Part shown: positions 1-9,220 of the stretch, piece by piece | Position numbering within the stretch: position 1 is the first letter of the stretch | Layout of the letters: every line of letters begins with the position of its first letter | Assembly: GCA_016196755.1 (NCBI GenBank) | Contig: JACPXC010000001.1 | Coordinates: 124,001 to 188,000, forward strand | Source: Elusimicrobiota bacterium | GTDB taxonomy: Bacteria > Elusimicrobiota > Elusimicrobia > UBA1565 | DNA length: 64,000 bases | Direction: 5' to 3' | The notes under the pieces: generated by a model | Database searches by the model: none | What the model was told of the DNA's origin: nothing | What the model saw: only the letters and a program-made list of their open reading frames with translations | Made by a program: the position numbers and the translations under genes

Positions 1-2
1 GG

Positions 3-1724
3 GTCAGCGCGCGGGCTTCCGGGCCGCCGCGGCTCGAGCTCTACATGCCGCTATCGGACGCCACCGACATCCGGCTGTCCTTGGTGCTCAAGTCATTGTG
101 GGACACGATCTCCAAGGAGCGCGTCGGCGGGACCGGCTACGCGATGCTGGTGGGGGCCGGCGGGGTGCCGTTGATCTACCCGGACGCGCGTCTGGCGCGC
201 TCGGACCTCGAGGGCCTCCTGCGCTGGCGCATCGTCTCGGCCGGCCTTACCGCCAACGCGGTGGGCTCGAGCGAGTACGAGGACCCTCGCGGGGTCATGC
301 AGGTCGGAGCGTACGCCCCGGTGCCCGAGATCCAGGCCGCCGTCATCATCCAGCAGCCCAGGGACGAGGCCTACATCGCGGCCAAGCGCATGAAGCGCAC
401 GGCGGCCTTCGTCATCGCCGCGGTGGTGATCGCCGCGCTGGGCTTCTCGCTCTCGCTGGCCCGCGCGCTGACCCGCCCGCTCTTGAGCTTGACCCAGGCC
501 GCCGACACCGTGGCGCGCGGGGGCTTCCCCGAGGAGCTCAAGCTCGGCACGGGCGACGAGCTCCAGGAGTTCGCCGAGACCTTCAACCGCATGGTGGCTC
601 GCCTGCGCGGCTACGCCGAGCTGCAGGTCGACCGGGTGCTCCTCGAGCAGAAGAAGACCGAGGCCATCCTGTTCTCGATCGGCGACGGGATCCTCATGAC
701 CGACAACGACGGCATCGTCCAGTTGGCCAACCGCAAGGCCAAGGAGGCGCTGGAGAGCGAGACCGTGGAGGGCCGGCCCCTCGACGACGTGCTGCCCAAG
801 GACACCGAGCTGCGCCGGATGGTCCTCGAGGTCGTGGCGCATCCCGACGAGAAGGCCGTGCTCGAGGTCGACCTCTCCAACGACGACCGCCGGCTGTTCT
901 TGCGCATCAGCGCCCAGCGCCTGCTCTCTCCCTCCAAGGGGACGGTTCTCGGGACCGTCACCGCGCTCCACGACGTCACCTTCGAGAAGGAGCTCGACAA
1001 GATGAAGGAGGAGTTCCTCCACTCGATCACCCACGACCTGCGCAATCCGCTGGGCTCGATCATCGGCTTTCTCGAGTTTTTGCGCAAGGGCGTGGTCGGG
1101 GTCCTCAACCCCCAGCAGAAAGGGATGGTCGAGTCGATGATAAAGTCGGCCAACCGCCTGATGACCTTGGTCAACAACATCCTCGACGTGGCCAAGATGG
1201 AGACCCACGAGCTCGAGCTCAACTTGAAGGAGGCCTCGCTGGCCGGCCTGGCCAGCCACTCCCTCGACATCCTGGGCTCGCTGGCGCAACGCCGCGGCAT
1301 CAGCCTCGAGCTCGACGCCAGCGAGGAGTTCACCGCGGTCTGCGACCCCGACCAGATCGAGCGCGTGATCACGAACCTCCTCGGCAACGCGATCAAGTTC
1401 GCCCCGGACGACGGGCGCATCGTCGTCCACGTCGACGACATCGGCGCAGCACTCCGGCTCTGCGTGTCGGACAACGGCCCGGGCATCCCGGAGTCCCACC
1501 TCGAGAAGATCTTCGCCAAGTTCGAGCAGGTGCCCGGCCAGCGGCGGGGCGGCACGGGGCTGGGCCTGACCATCTGCAAGCGCTTCGTCGAGGCCCACAA
1601 GGGGCGCATCTGGGTGGAGTCGGAGCTCGGCAAGGGCGCGCGCTTTTACTTCACGATCCCCAAGGACATCCCGCTTCCGGCCGAGGCCGCCGGGGCCGGG
1701 GCGGGCGGGGAGAAGAATGCTTAG
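3..1724 (+). CDS. Sensor histidine kinase (dCache-TM-HAMP-PAS-HisKA-HATPase), 5' end outside window
   Basis: Membrane sensor kinase that would phosphorylate an unseen response regulator. The frame is open to the left edge and the first residues already lie inside an extracytoplasmic Cache-like sensor fold (motifs [17 protein letters not shown] and QVGAYAPV), so the gene starts upstream and the ATG at 45 is probably internal. Counting from that ATG: a membrane segment at about 121-140, HAMP about 141-195, a PAS-like region about 205-300, HisKA with phospho-acceptor His330 in THDLRNPL, and an ATPase domain with N box (NLLGNAIKF), G1 (DNGPGIPE) and G2 (GGTGLGL). All catalytic motifs are intact. 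The stop overlaps the next start by 8 nt, suggesting cotranscription. The ligand cannot be inferred. Confidence 0.93.
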   Translation, partial: VSARASGPPRLELYMPLSDATDIRLSLVLKSLWDTISKERVGGTGYAMLVGAGGVPLIYPDARLARSDLEGLLRWRIVSAGLTANAVGSSEYEDPRGVMQVGAYAPVPEIQAAVIIQQPRDEAYIAAKRMKRTAAFVIAAVVIAALGFSLSLARALTRPLLSLTQAADTVARGGFPEELKLGTGDELQEFAETFNRMVARLRGYAELQVDRVLLEQKKTEAILFSIGDGILMTDNDGIVQLANRKAKEALESETVEGRPLDDVLPKDTELRRMVLEVVAHPDEKAVLEVDLSNDDRRLFLRISAQRLLSPSKGTVLGTVTALHDVTFEKELDKMKEEFLHSITHDLRNPLGSIIGFLEFLRKGVVGVLNPQQKGMVESMIKSANRLMTLVNNILDVAKMETHELELNLKEASLAGLASHSLDILGSLAQRRGISLELDASEEFTAVCDPDQIERVITNLLGNAIKFAPDDGRIVVHVDDIGAALRLCVSDNGPGIPESHLEKIFAKFEQVPGQRRGGTGLGLTICKRFVEAHKGRIWVESELGKGARFYFTIPKDIPLPAEAAGAGAGGEKNA

Positions 1725-3060
1725 CGCCGCCTTGGCCGCGCTGATGGCGCTGGCGTCCGTCCCCGCGCGCGGCGCGCCGGATACCACCCAGGCCATCAAG
1801 GTGATGCCCGGCGACACGCTCTGGAGCATCGCGCAGAAATACCTCAAGGACCCCAAGCGCTGGAACGTCGTCCTGCGCCACAACAAGCTGCCCACCTCCG
1901 ACCCGACGGTGGCCCTGCCGGGGATGACGCTCAAGGTCCCGACCGAGGAGCTCAAGGAGCGCTTCCAGGCCGCCATCCTGGTCCACATGGAGCGCAGGGT
2001 AGCGTTCCGAGAGGCCGACAAGGCGGCCTGGGACGGCGCGGCCTCGGAGATGGAGCTCTTCGAGGACTGGGGCCTGCGCACCCAGGACCAGTCCTGGGCC
2101 CGGGTCAAGTTCCACGGCGGCAGCCTCCTATCGCTCGACCCCAACTCGATGGCGGTGCTCAAGTCCCCGCTCAAGACCGACCATGAGCTCGAGCTCAAGC
2201 GCGGCGCCATCCACACCACCTTGGCCCGGGTCGTCACGCCCTCGGCCCGCGTCACACCCAAGGGCGGCGACACCAAGTACACCGCGCGCATCCTCGACGA
2301 CCTCTCGACCCGGGTCCAGGTCTACAAGGGCGCGGCCGACGTCTCGGACCTCAAGGGAACCAAGTCGGTCGAGGTCAAGGCCGGCTTCTACACCGAGGTG
2401 AAGCTCGACCGCTCGCCGGCTACGCCGAGCAAGATGCCCAGCGTCGACATGTCGATGGCGCCCGAGCTGCAGGACTTCGGCAAGGGCAAGGCCGACTCGG
2501 TCGTCAAGATGCGCGGCGTCGGCGCGCCCAAGCTGGGCGCCCTGGCCGGCGACATCGCCGCGCTCTCGGTCGGCATACCCGTCGCCGCCTACATAGTCCA
2601 GATCGGCAAGGACGCCGCGTTCACGAACATCCTCTTCAAGAAGCAGTTCGACTCCGACGAGGGAATCAACCTGCGCCAGGCGGGACTCAAGGACGGCAGC
2701 TATTTCGTCCGCGTGGCCATCCTGGACCTGCTCGGCGAGCAGGGCAAGTGGTCCGCCCCCAAGCCCTACCGTCCCGGCGGCGACGATGACTTCCAGTCGC
2801 TGTCATTTGCCGCCGACTTCGAGGTGATCCGTCCCGAGGAGGAGGAGGTCAAGGTGCGCGTCTCGCGCTACCGGGTGATGGGGCGCGCTTCGGCTGAGCT
2901 CAACGTGCTCATCAACGGCGACCGCGTCACCAAAGACGCCGACGGGCTGTTCTCGACCGAGGTCCTGCTCAAGGTCGGCGTCAACAACTTCCGCATCGAG
3001 GCCTCCGACGTGCGCGGCAACGAGAAGGTCATCATCCGCCGCGTGGTGTTCGAGCCTTAG
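1717..3060 (+). CDS. Secreted LysM / FecR-like envelope protein
   Basis: Predicted exported 447-residue protein. The N-terminus ([20 protein letters not shown]) is a signal peptide. Residues about 27-75 are a LysM domain ([21 protein letters not shown]), a fold that binds peptidoglycan. Residues about 110-220 resemble a FecR-type beta domain ([22 protein letters not shown]), a pairing seen in other bacterial cell-wall proteins. The C-terminal third is beta-rich with no motif I recognise; its last 70 residues look like an Ig-like fold ([20 protein letters not shown]). It overlaps the upstream kinase gene by 8 nt, so kinase and envelope protein are probably made together. It converges on the next gene with a 4-nt 3' overlap. 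Confidence 0.85.
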   Translation: MLSAALAALMALASVPARGAPDTTQAIKVMPGDTLWSIAQKYLKDPKRWNVVLRHNKLPTSDPTVALPGMTLKVPTEELKERFQAAILVHMERRVAFREADKAAWDGAASEMELFEDWGLRTQDQSWARVKFHGGSLLSLDPNSMAVLKSPLKTDHELELKRGAIHTTLARVVTPSARVTPKGGDTKYTARILDDLSTRVQVYKGAADVSDLKGTKSVEVKAGFYTEVKLDRSPATPSKMPSVDMSMAPELQDFGKGKADSVVKMRGVGAPKLGALAGDIAALSVGIPVAAYIVQIGKDAAFTNILFKKQFDSDEGINLRQAGLKDGSYFVRVAILDLLGEQGKWSAPKPYRPGGDDDFQSLSFAADFEVIRPEEEEVKVRVSRYRVMGRASAELNVLINGDRVTKDADGLFSTEVLLKVGVNNFRIEASDVRGNEKVIIRRVVFEP

Positions 3061-4562
3061 CGCTCCAAGAGCCGCGCCGCCTTGAGGACGGGCGGCGGCG
3101 CGTCGGACGCCAGGACCCCGGCGTCGGCGCCCAGGTAGCACGCCGGCCCGGCGTCGTCGTCCGGGACGGTCACGACCACGAAGCCCCAGCCCGCCGGATT
3201 GCCGCGCAGGCGCGTTCCCGGCAAGCGCAGTGTTATCTCCCCGCGCTCGGGCGAGGCCTCGACGAGGACGTCCTCGAGGCGCGCCGGCGCGGGCTGGCCG
3301 ACCCGCCACAGCGCCGCGCCGCGGCCATCGGCCGTGACGGCGAACTCCCAGGCGTCCTTGGCCGCGACGACGGCGCGGTGGGCGCCCAGGAGGCGCCTGG
3401 CGCCGGAGCCGGCGAGGCCGTTCATGTCGATGTAGACCTCGAGGGAGACGCCGGTGAAACCGGCGGGAGCGGCGGGGTCGGCCCTCAGGCCCGCCAAGGT
3501 CACGGTCAAGGAGAGGTCCGCGCCTTGGCGCTCGATCGAGAGGGACGCCGGCAGCCACGGGGCGGTCGAGGTGCGCGCGGTGGCCGCGAAAGCGGCGCCG
3601 GTGGTCAAGGCGGAGGCCGTGACCGCTCCGGAGGCGGGTTCCCCGGCGGCCTTGAGCGCGGGTGCTAGGGTGGCGAGGAAGGCGTCGAGCGGAGCGCCCG
3701 GCTTGAAGTGCGCGGCGGCGGCGGCCCGGTTGAGCGCGGTCAAGGCGGCTTCGAGACGGCCCAGCGCCGCGCCGCCCGAGTTCTGGTAGCGCTCCACGGC
3801 CCGGACGGCCTGTCCGTAGAGGTCGCGCTGGCGGCGCATCTCAGCCGCGTCGAGCCAGGCGTCGGCGCCGCCCCAGGCCGGCCAGCTGGAGGGGGCCTCC
3901 GCGAACGGCTCGACGGCCGCCTCCGCCGCCGTGGTCCAGCGCGGTCCGCCGGGGGCCAGGGCCTCGGCCAGGAGCGGCAGGGCGGTCCCGGGCTCCAGGG
4001 CGACGGTCTCCTCCAGCACGGCGCCGGGGGGCTCGTCGGCGGAGGGCGCGCGGCGGGCCTCGCCGGCCGCCAGGGGACGCAGCGGCACCGCGCTCAGGGG
4101 CGCGGCGGCCGGCCAAGGCCGCGGCCCGGCGGCCGGACCGGCGGCGGTCCAGCGGAAGCCCTGGGCGGCGAGGACGCGGCGGGCGTTCTCGTCGAGCGCG
4201 GCGCCGGCGGCGACGAAGCCCTTGGGCTCGGCGCCGAAGGCGGCGCGAAACAGCGCCCGCTCCACGGTCAGCCGCTCGATGAAGGCGCGCGGCCGGAGCA
4301 GCCCGACCAGGGGGTCGCGCTCGAGGCGCAGGGCGAGCTCGACCTTGCCCGCGGCCGCGGCCTCGCGGAGCCAGGGGAGCTGGTCGGCCGGGGTCTCGGC
4401 GGCCGAAAGGGCCGTCGTGAAGCGCGCGGACGCCGAGGAGACTACGGCCCGGAAGCGCGCCCAGTCCAGCGCGGCGGGGTCGGGGGCGAAGAGCAGGGCG
4501 CGCTCCTCGGCGCGGGCGGGGGACGCCGCAACCAGGAGAGCTAGCGCCCATCCGGCGGTCAT
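3057..4562 (-). CDS. Secreted GH57-like protein with glucodextranase C-terminal domain
   Basis: 501 residues with a signal peptide (MTAGWALALLVAASPARA). The middle (EPKGFVAAGAALDENARRVLAAQGFRWTAAG, about residues 95-125) resembles the region of GH57 glycosidases where an acidic catalytic residue precedes an aging-helix motif, but I cannot identify a convincing catalytic pair. It may be degenerate or act as a binding protein. The C-terminal 170 residues match the glucodextranase-C/DOMON-like fold (LEVYIDMNGLAGSGARRLL then WEFAVTADGRGAALWRV). An alpha-glucan substrate is suggested by this domain and by the neighbouring CBM48-like gene, which overlaps its start as ATGA. The start was chosen for the signal peptide; longer frames upstream lie inside the neighbour. 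Confidence 0.7.
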   Translation of the reverse strand: MTAGWALALLVAASPARAEERALLFAPDPAALDWARFRAVVSSASARFTTALSAAETPADQLPWLREAAAAGKVELALRLERDPLVGLLRPRAFIERLTVERALFRAAFGAEPKGFVAAGAALDENARRVLAAQGFRWTAAGPAAGPRPWPAAAPLSAVPLRPLAAGEARRAPSADEPPGAVLEETVALEPGTALPLLAEALAPGGPRWTTAAEAAVEPFAEAPSSWPAWGGADAWLDAAEMRRQRDLYGQAVRAVERYQNSGGAALGRLEAALTALNRAAAAAHFKPGAPLDAFLATLAPALKAAGEPASGAVTASALTTGAAFAATARTSTAPWLPASLSIERQGADLSLTVTLAGLRADPAAPAGFTGVSLEVYIDMNGLAGSGARRLLGAHRAVVAAKDAWEFAVTADGRGAALWRVGQPAPARLEDVLVEASPERGEITLRLPGTRLRGNPAGWGFVVVTVPDDDAGPACYLGADAGVLASDAPPPVLKAARLLER

Positions 4563-5020
4563 CGCACCACCTTCACCGAGACGGGCTTGCCGGCGCGCCG
4601 GCCCCCGGCCGGGCCGTCCGGGTCGGGGAGCCAGCGGCCGTCGACCTCGAAGGCGTATTCGTAGCGGCCCGGGGGGAGGGGCACCAGGGTCTGCCAGGGG
4701 CCCTTGCCCTCGCGGGTGAGGCTGAGGGAGGCGGGGTCGAAGCCGTTGAAGCTGGCCGCCAGGCGCACCGACTTGGCGTCCGGGGCCTCCAGGGCGAACT
4801 CGACGAAGCGTATGTCGGGCAGGTCCTCGGCGGGGCCGTCGTGCTTGGGCAGGCGGCGGACGGTGGTGGGGCGCAGGACCCCGGGGTCCCAGCCGCTCAG
4901 GAAGCGCCAATAGTCCCGGGCCGCGTCGACCAGCACCAGGGAGGGCACCCCGGCGAGGACGACGACGGCCAGGAGCAAGGCCCAAAAAGCCCGGCGGCCG
5001 CGGCGAGTGATATCGGACAT
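4559..5020 (-). CDS. Membrane-anchored CBM48/AMPK-glycogen-binding-like protein
   Basis: 153 residues: a cytoplasmic basic start (MSDITRRGRR), one membrane segment at about 11-31, then after a linker an Ig-like early-set fold typical of CBM48/AMPK-beta modules (VRLAASFNGFDP, then PPGRYEYAFEVDGRWLPDPDGP). Such modules bind starch or glycogen-like glucans. It lies first in a two-gene operon with the GH57-like protein (4-nt ATGA overlap), so both probably act on the same glucan in the envelope. An alternative ATG at 5032 falls inside a TATAAT hexamer, so I use the ATG at 5020. A glycan ligand is inferred, not shown. Confidence 0.75.
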   Translation of the reverse strand: MSDITRRGRRAFWALLLAVVVLAGVPSLVLVDAARDYWRFLSGWDPGVLRPTTVRRLPKHDGPAEDLPDIRFVEFALEAPDAKSVRLAASFNGFDPASLSLTREGKGPWQTLVPLPPGRYEYAFEVDGRWLPDPDGPAGGRRAGKPVSVKVVR

Positions 5021-5030
5021 CGGAGCCTCC

Positions 5031-5036
5031 ATTATA
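5031..5036 (-). promoter_or_regulatory. -10 element for the CBM48/GH57 operon
   Basis: Minus-strand TATAAT. It ends 10 nt before the ATG at 5020, giving a predicted leader of only a few nucleotides. A GGAGG at 5026-5030 would then lie at or before the transcription start and may not be used for ribosome binding. Confidence 0.5.
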
Positions 5037-5085
5037 TACGCCGGGAGCCCCCGAATAGTTCCCTAAAATAGGGGGCATAGGTCCC

Positions 5086-5114
5086 TTGACGGGAGCTCAC
5101 CCGGTCTTTACACT
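5086..5114 (+). promoter_or_regulatory. Sigma70-type promoter of the first mosaic membrane protein
   Basis: TTGACG (5086-5091), 17-nt spacer, TACACT (5109-5114). Transcription would start near 5121, leaving a short leader with a GAGGG ribosome-binding site before the ATG at 5142. The -35 region sits in the 10-mer gtcccttgac, which recurs upstream of the paralogue at 11150. Confidence 0.65.
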
Positions 5115-5141
5115 TTTCTTACGTCCGAAGAGGGTGAACCA

Positions 5142-7478
5142 ATGGCCGAAGAAAAGCCCAAGAAGATGTTCGCCATGCCGCCTATCCCCCCGATGTCGAC
5201 GTCCGGGGGCAAACCCTCGACCGGCGGCGCGAAGAAGAAGGACGACGACAAGGGCGGCGCCGTGGCCCCGCTCCCGATGTGGTCCTCGGCTCCCGGCGAC
5301 AAGCTGGCCGGCATGCCGATGTTCCGCGGCGCGTCGATGCGCACAAACTCCCTGCTCGGCCGCCTGCGCAACCTAAAGACCAAGGACGTGGCCTTCATCG
5401 GCGCCGGCCTGGCCGTCCTCATCATGGCCCCGCTGGCCGAGTACCTGGTCAGCGAGTCCGGCGACTCGGCGGCCACCCTGACCCCGGGCTTTGACCAGAA
5501 GGGCGGCGTTTTCCCGAACGGCTCGGACCCCGCGGAGATGGGCATCCAGCAGCTGGCGCGCGGCGGCCTGCTCGGCGAGAACCCCGACGTGATCACGCCG
5601 GCCAACTACCGCGACCCCAGTTCCCTCATCATGGCCTTCGGCGGCGAGAAGCAGGAGCCCCCCCCGGCGGCCACTCCGACCCCCGACGTCAAGCGCGACG
5701 CGCCCAAGGACAACGTGTGGGACCGCGTCGTCGACTCGGCGAAGGCCGCCGGCACCAGCGTGTCGCGCAAGGTCGGCCTGCCCAAGCCGGGCGGCAAGCT
5801 GGCCGGGGCCCTCAGCGGCCTGCGCGGCCTCGCTAGCGGCTCGTCGGGTGCTAAGTCGAACAACCTCGCCGCGCCGGACTCCAAGGGCTTGTTCAGCTCG
5901 CCGCGCGGCTCCAACGCGCTGACCCAATCTCAGGCCATCCCCGGCTACCGCGGCGCGGGCGCGCGCTCGATGGCGGCGGGCTCCGGCGGCAACGGCTTCG
6001 ACGGCCGGCGCGGCGGCGGCTCGGGCTCGGGCGGCGGCGGCCAGGCCGGCGACGTCACCGGCGGCGGCGTCTCGGGCGGCGGCAAGGTCACGGGCGGCTC
6101 GGCGGCCGACGGCGACCCGACCAAGAACCCCTCGGGCTCGAGCACGAAGGACAACAAGGCGCTGGGCGAGAACCTGGAATTTTTGCGCCGCAAGATGCTG
6201 ATGGAAAAGGAGATGGACCTGAAGTTCGCCAAGCGCCGCTACGACGAGCTCGAGCGCAAGAAGATGATCGAGCAGACGCTGGTGCAGACGGCGCAGCAGG
6301 CCTTCCTCAAGATCTTGGACAAGCTGCTCGAGGGCAAGAAGAAGGAGGAAGGGGGCGGCGGGGGCGGGGGCGGGGGGCCGAGCGGCGGGGCGGGTGGAGC
6401 GCCGACTGGGCCTAAGCCGAAGGATGATACGGCGTTGCCGTCGGCAGGGAACCTGGGTAGCGGCCTCGGTCGAATGGCGGAAGTGCGAGCGGTTGAGAAT
6501 AAGGATGGAGCGCAACAGCAGCTCGAGGCCTCTAAGGCCAAGAAAGTGGAAGTCGGCACTTCGCTCAATACCCTGACCGCTAATGCCGGGTTCATGAAGA
6601 CGAAGGCCGACCTCCTGAAGACCGGCGACACCGACTTCAAGGCGTTGGGAGGGATGGTTCAGGCGGCGGCCGACAAGGTGACGGAAGCCAAGGCGAAGTT
6701 GGGGACTGACTTGGACCAAGTCAATCAGCCTCTTGCCGACCATCAGACGCAGATCACGGCGGTCAAGAGCGACAAGGAAGGGAAGCTGGATACGCTTGCC
6801 ACGAAAATTGCTCCGCTTCCTGGCAAGGTCAACGCTGAACTCGTGAAATTGACCGAGGCCTCCGGCAACCTCACGTCTGGTGGGGCAAGCAAGACCGCCT
6901 ATGACGAGGCCAGGAACCTGAGGCCCACCGCCGATGGGGCCAGGAGACCGGCGAATCCGAATCCTACTCCGGCACCTGAACCTCGTGAGGATGCCAGAGC
7001 CATGGCCGCGGCCATCCGAAACATGGCGGGACCGATCGAGACGAAGATTGGGGCTATGATTACGTCGATGGGTACAGTCAGTCCTGACCCGGGCACCTTG
7101 AGGACGCTGACGGAAGCCCGGACTCTGTATCCCAATCTCGTTCGAGATGCCGCGTCGAACGTGGAAGCTGCCGGGAGGAACGTCCAGACTGGTTTGGCAG
7201 CGGTGACGACATCGCGCGAACGCGTCATCAGCCTTGAGGACAACTACGGGATAGCGCAGCAAACATTCGTGAATAACACGGATAAACTAAAAGATATGGC
7301 CACGGCTTCGGATAGCGCGATCGCTGCCTATGAGCTGGCGCCACCCTCGGGATCGCCGGACGCTACCGTCGCTACTGAATTAAAGGAAACGGCTACCGGA
7401 AGGGTGACGTACTACAATGCGAATAATGTGCGAGAGCAAACGACGAACATGCAGGCGCTTGCTACTCGCCTCCGCTAG
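5142..7478 (+). CDS. Mosaic single-pass membrane protein, copy 1 (unknown function)
   Basis: 778 residues, no family recognised. It has a cytoplasmic Pro/Lys-rich start (KPKKMFAMPPIPP), a single membrane segment at about 83-103 without a cleavable signal, and a conserved segment (GGVFPNGSDPAEMGIQQLARGGLLGENPDV). Next come a Gly/Ser-rich stretch at about 270-330, a charged helical region at about 335-400 (LEFLRRKMLMEKEMDLKFAKRRYDEL, too long to quote fully) and a run of glycines at about 403-420. Up to there it is nearly the same as the 11150 gene. After the glycine run it diverges completely into an Ala/Lys/Thr-rich, probably helical domain, and base composition drops visibly from about 6400. 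An intrinsic terminator follows the stop. The topology suggests the C-terminal domain is outside the inner membrane. Confidence 0.85.
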   Translation: MAEEKPKKMFAMPPIPPMSTSGGKPSTGGAKKKDDDKGGAVAPLPMWSSAPGDKLAGMPMFRGASMRTNSLLGRLRNLKTKDVAFIGAGLAVLIMAPLAEYLVSESGDSAATLTPGFDQKGGVFPNGSDPAEMGIQQLARGGLLGENPDVITPANYRDPSSLIMAFGGEKQEPPPAATPTPDVKRDAPKDNVWDRVVDSAKAAGTSVSRKVGLPKPGGKLAGALSGLRGLASGSSGAKSNNLAAPDSKGLFSSPRGSNALTQSQAIPGYRGAGARSMAAGSGGNGFDGRRGGGSGSGGGGQAGDVTGGGVSGGGKVTGGSAADGDPTKNPSGSSTKDNKALGENLEFLRRKMLMEKEMDLKFAKRRYDELERKKMIEQTLVQTAQQAFLKILDKLLEGKKKEEGGGGGGGGGPSGGAGGAPTGPKPKDDTALPSAGNLGSGLGRMAEVRAVENKDGAQQQLEASKAKKVEVGTSLNTLTANAGFMKTKADLLKTGDTDFKALGGMVQAAADKVTEAKAKLGTDLDQVNQPLADHQTQITAVKSDKEGKLDTLATKIAPLPGKVNAELVKLTEASGNLTSGGASKTAYDEARNLRPTADGARRPANPNPTPAPEPREDARAMAAAIRNMAGPIETKIGAMITSMGTVSPDPGTLRTLTEARTLYPNLVRDAASNVEAAGRNVQTGLAAVTTSRERVISLEDNYGIAQQTFVNNTDKLKDMATASDSAIAAYELAPPSGSPDATVATELKETATGRVTYYNANNVREQTTNMQALATRLR

Positions 7479-7494
7479 TAGCCGGTTCCGATGA

Positions 7495-7548
7495 AACCGG
7501 CGTCAGAACCGGCGTCAGTTGTTGGATTGGTGTCAAGGATTGGTGTCA
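7495..7548 (+). repeat. Two short tandem 12-mers after the first mosaic gene
   Basis: The 12-mer aaccggcgtcag occurs twice back to back (7495-7506, 7507-7518). It is followed by ggattggtgtca twice with a 1-nt gap (7524-7535, 7537-7548). They lie between the stop codon and the terminator. Origin unknown; slippage or recombination scars are possible. Confidence 0.6.
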
Positions 7549-7556
7549 TACATATA

Positions 7557-7594
7557 GAACGAGAGAAGCGGACTGGGGTCCGCTTCTCTCGTTT
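7557..7594 (+). terminator. Strong intrinsic terminator
   Basis: Perfect inverted repeat with arms aacgagagaagcggac and gtccgcttctctcgtt (16 bp), tetraloop tggg, ending in a short T run (gtttct). It lies 80 nt after the mosaic gene's stop and probably ends its transcript. With its A/T-containing base it could act on both strands. Confidence 0.85.
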
Positions 7595-7753
7595 CTGGCT
7601 ACTCCAATCCCGCAGAGCAGCCCCAGTAGCGATGTCAGAGTCGTGGGACTCCCTGGCGCCAGGGGATGACAAACGCGCTTGAGCCTCGCGGCCGTTTACC
7701 CGTCATTGAGTCCAGTGTCAGTTGTTGAATAGTTGAATTGTTCGAGCGAGCCT

Positions 7754-7777
7754 GGGGCCCTTCGAGAGAAGGGCCCC
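7754..7777. repeat. GC-rich hairpin
   Basis: Inverted repeat ggggcccttc / gaagggcccc with tetraloop gaga. There is no T tract, so it is not a classical terminator. It lies about 60 nt upstream of the PIN fragment. Confidence 0.6.
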
Positions 7778-7836
7778 GCGCATTCCGCGCAGGGCAACTC
7801 AGGGGCGCTCAAGAAGGCACGCCGCCAAGCCCCCTG

Positions 7837-7953
7837 ATGGCCGTACCCCAATACCGGGTATTCTTCGACACCAGCGTCTATATCGCCGCCGTCGTCCCCG
7901 CTGACCCGCTCGGGCTGTTCAGGAAATGGATCGAGCCGTTCCTCGGTGAGTAA
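7837..7953 (+). pseudogene. Truncated PIN-domain protein (N-terminal fragment)
   Basis: 38 codons starting MAVPQYRVFFDTSVYIAAVV. This matches the first strand of PIN nucleases, including the first catalytic Asp (FFDTSVYI). The frame stops at 7953 after KWIEPFLGE, leaving about a quarter of a PIN domain with the remaining acidic residues missing. It is most likely the remnant of a toxin gene. Shortly downstream the sequence turns AT-rich and becomes the promoter of the ATPase gene. Confidence 0.6.
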
Positions 7954-8006
7954 GAGCTCGCTACGGCCGCACGCCCGTGTTCTTACCATCACACAGTAAA
8001 TTAGCA

Positions 8007-8035
8007 TTGCAAATTTACGGCATATATATCATAAT
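8007..8035 (+). promoter_or_regulatory. Promoter for the AAA_14/DUF4143 ATPase
   Basis: TTGCAA (8007-8012), 17-nt spacer, CATAAT (8030-8035), in an AT-rich patch unlike its surroundings. The -10 ends 6 nt before the ATG at 8042, so the transcript would start at or next to the start codon (leaderless). Confidence 0.65.
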
Positions 8036-8041
8036 GTATCC

Positions 8042-9220
8042 ATGCCCGCCGCCCTCCCGCGCCTGCTCGCGCCGCCCGGCCGGTCTTTCTTCCTCTTCGG
8101 CCCGCGCGCGACCGGCAAGAGCACCTGGCTTCGCAGCGTCTTGCCCGACGCGCGGAGGCTTGACCTTCTGGATACCAGGTTGGCCCTGGAACTCACCCGC
8201 AGCCCGCACCTGCTGGAGTCCCACCTTGGCGGTCTAAAAGAGGGGGACTGGGCCGTCGTCGACGAGGTCCAGAAGGTCCCGGCGCTGCTCGACGAGGTCC
8301 ACCGGCTCATGGAGGACCGCCGCCTGCGCTTCGCGTTGTGCGGTTCATCGGCGCGCAAGCTCAAGCGCGGCGGGGCCAATCTGCTCGGAGGGCGCGCGCT
8401 CCTGCGCCGCATGGAGGGCTTCACGGCGGTCGAGCTGGGGACGGAGTACGACCTGGAGCGCGCGCTGCGCTGGGGGACTCTCCCCATCGTGCAGTCCTCC
8501 CTCGGCGAGGAGGCCGCGATCCTGGAGTCCTATGTCCACAGCTACATCCAGGAGGAGATCAAGGCGGAGGGGATCGTGCGCCAGGTGCCGCCCTTCCTGC
8601 GCTTCCTGAGCGTGGCGGGCCTACTCAACGGCCAGGCCGTGAACGCCTCGAACGTATCGCGCGAGGCCGCCGTGCCGCGCGTCAGCGTCGACGCCTACTT
8701 CGAGATCCTAGTCGACACCCTCTTCGGGCATTTCCTCCCGGCATGGCAGCCCGGCCTCAAGGTCCGCGAGCGGGCCCGCCCCAAATTCTACTGGTTCGAC
8801 CCCGGCGTGGCCCGGGCGGCGGCGGGGCTGCTCGCCGACCCCGTCGACCGGGCTTGGGTCGGCTTCGCGCTGGAGACACTGATCTTCCATGAGCTGCGAG
8901 TGTTCAACGAGGCCAGCGGCAGCCGTCGCCCGCTGTCGCACTACCGCACCGCCGCGGGAGTCGAGATCGACTTTATCGTCGAGACCCGCCGCCGCTCCGG
9001 GGACGCGAAAGCGGGGGTCGTCTGCATCGAGGTCAAGTCCGCCGAGCGCTGGGACCGGGCATGGGAGCGGCCGATGCGCGAACTGGCCGCTTCCGCGGGC
9101 GTCGGTTCCGCGGACCTCATCGGCGTCTATAGGGGAGACCGGCGGCTCAGGTTTGACGCGGTCCAGGTGCTGCCGGTGCAGGATTTCTTGACCGCTCTAC
9201 ACCGGGGAGAGCTATTCTGA
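8042..9220 (+). CDS. AAA_14 / DUF4143 family ATPase
   Basis: 392 residues. Walker A GPRATGKST is at about 22-30 and Walker B/sensor WAVVDEVQKVP at about 69-79, both intact. The C-terminal half is the DUF4143 region, related to PD-(D/E)XK nucleases, with an acidic/EVK arrangement (VEIDFIVE then CIEVKSAE). This family is common, often strain-specific, and of poorly defined function. It is found near toxin-antitoxin genes and on mobile DNA, which fits the PIN genes on both sides. There is no ribosome-binding site; the promoter predicts a leaderless mRNA. Its 3' end overlaps the convergent unknown gene by 74 nt. Confidence 0.88.
   Translation: MPAALPRLLAPPGRSFFLFGPRATGKSTWLRSVLPDARRLDLLDTRLALELTRSPHLLESHLGGLKEGDWAVVDEVQKVPALLDEVHRLMEDRRLRFALCGSSARKLKRGGANLLGGRALLRRMEGFTAVELGTEYDLERALRWGTLPIVQSSLGEEAAILESYVHSYIQEEIKAEGIVRQVPPFLRFLSVAGLLNGQAVNASNVSREAAVPRVSVDAYFEILVDTLFGHFLPAWQPGLKVRERARPKFYWFDPGVARAAAGLLADPVDRAWVGFALETLIFHELRVFNEASGSRRPLSHYRTAAGVEIDFIVETRRRSGDAKAGVVCIEVKSAERWDRAWERPMRELAASAGVGSADLIGVYRGDRRLRFDAVQVLPVQDFLTALHRGELF

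Noticed and set aside
93-2291. Long open frame of 732 codons on the minus strand
   Set aside because: It runs antisense through the kinase and LysM genes, and its translation is Arg/Gly/Ala/Val-biased with no motif; an artefact of high GC.
5062-5076. Short palindrome ccctaaaataggg as an operator
   Set aside because: It lies near the -35 of the mosaic promoter but is a single short site with no regulator in view; too weak to annotate.
7754-7777. Intrinsic terminator at the GC-rich hairpin
   Set aside because: No T tract follows; listed only as an inverted repeat.
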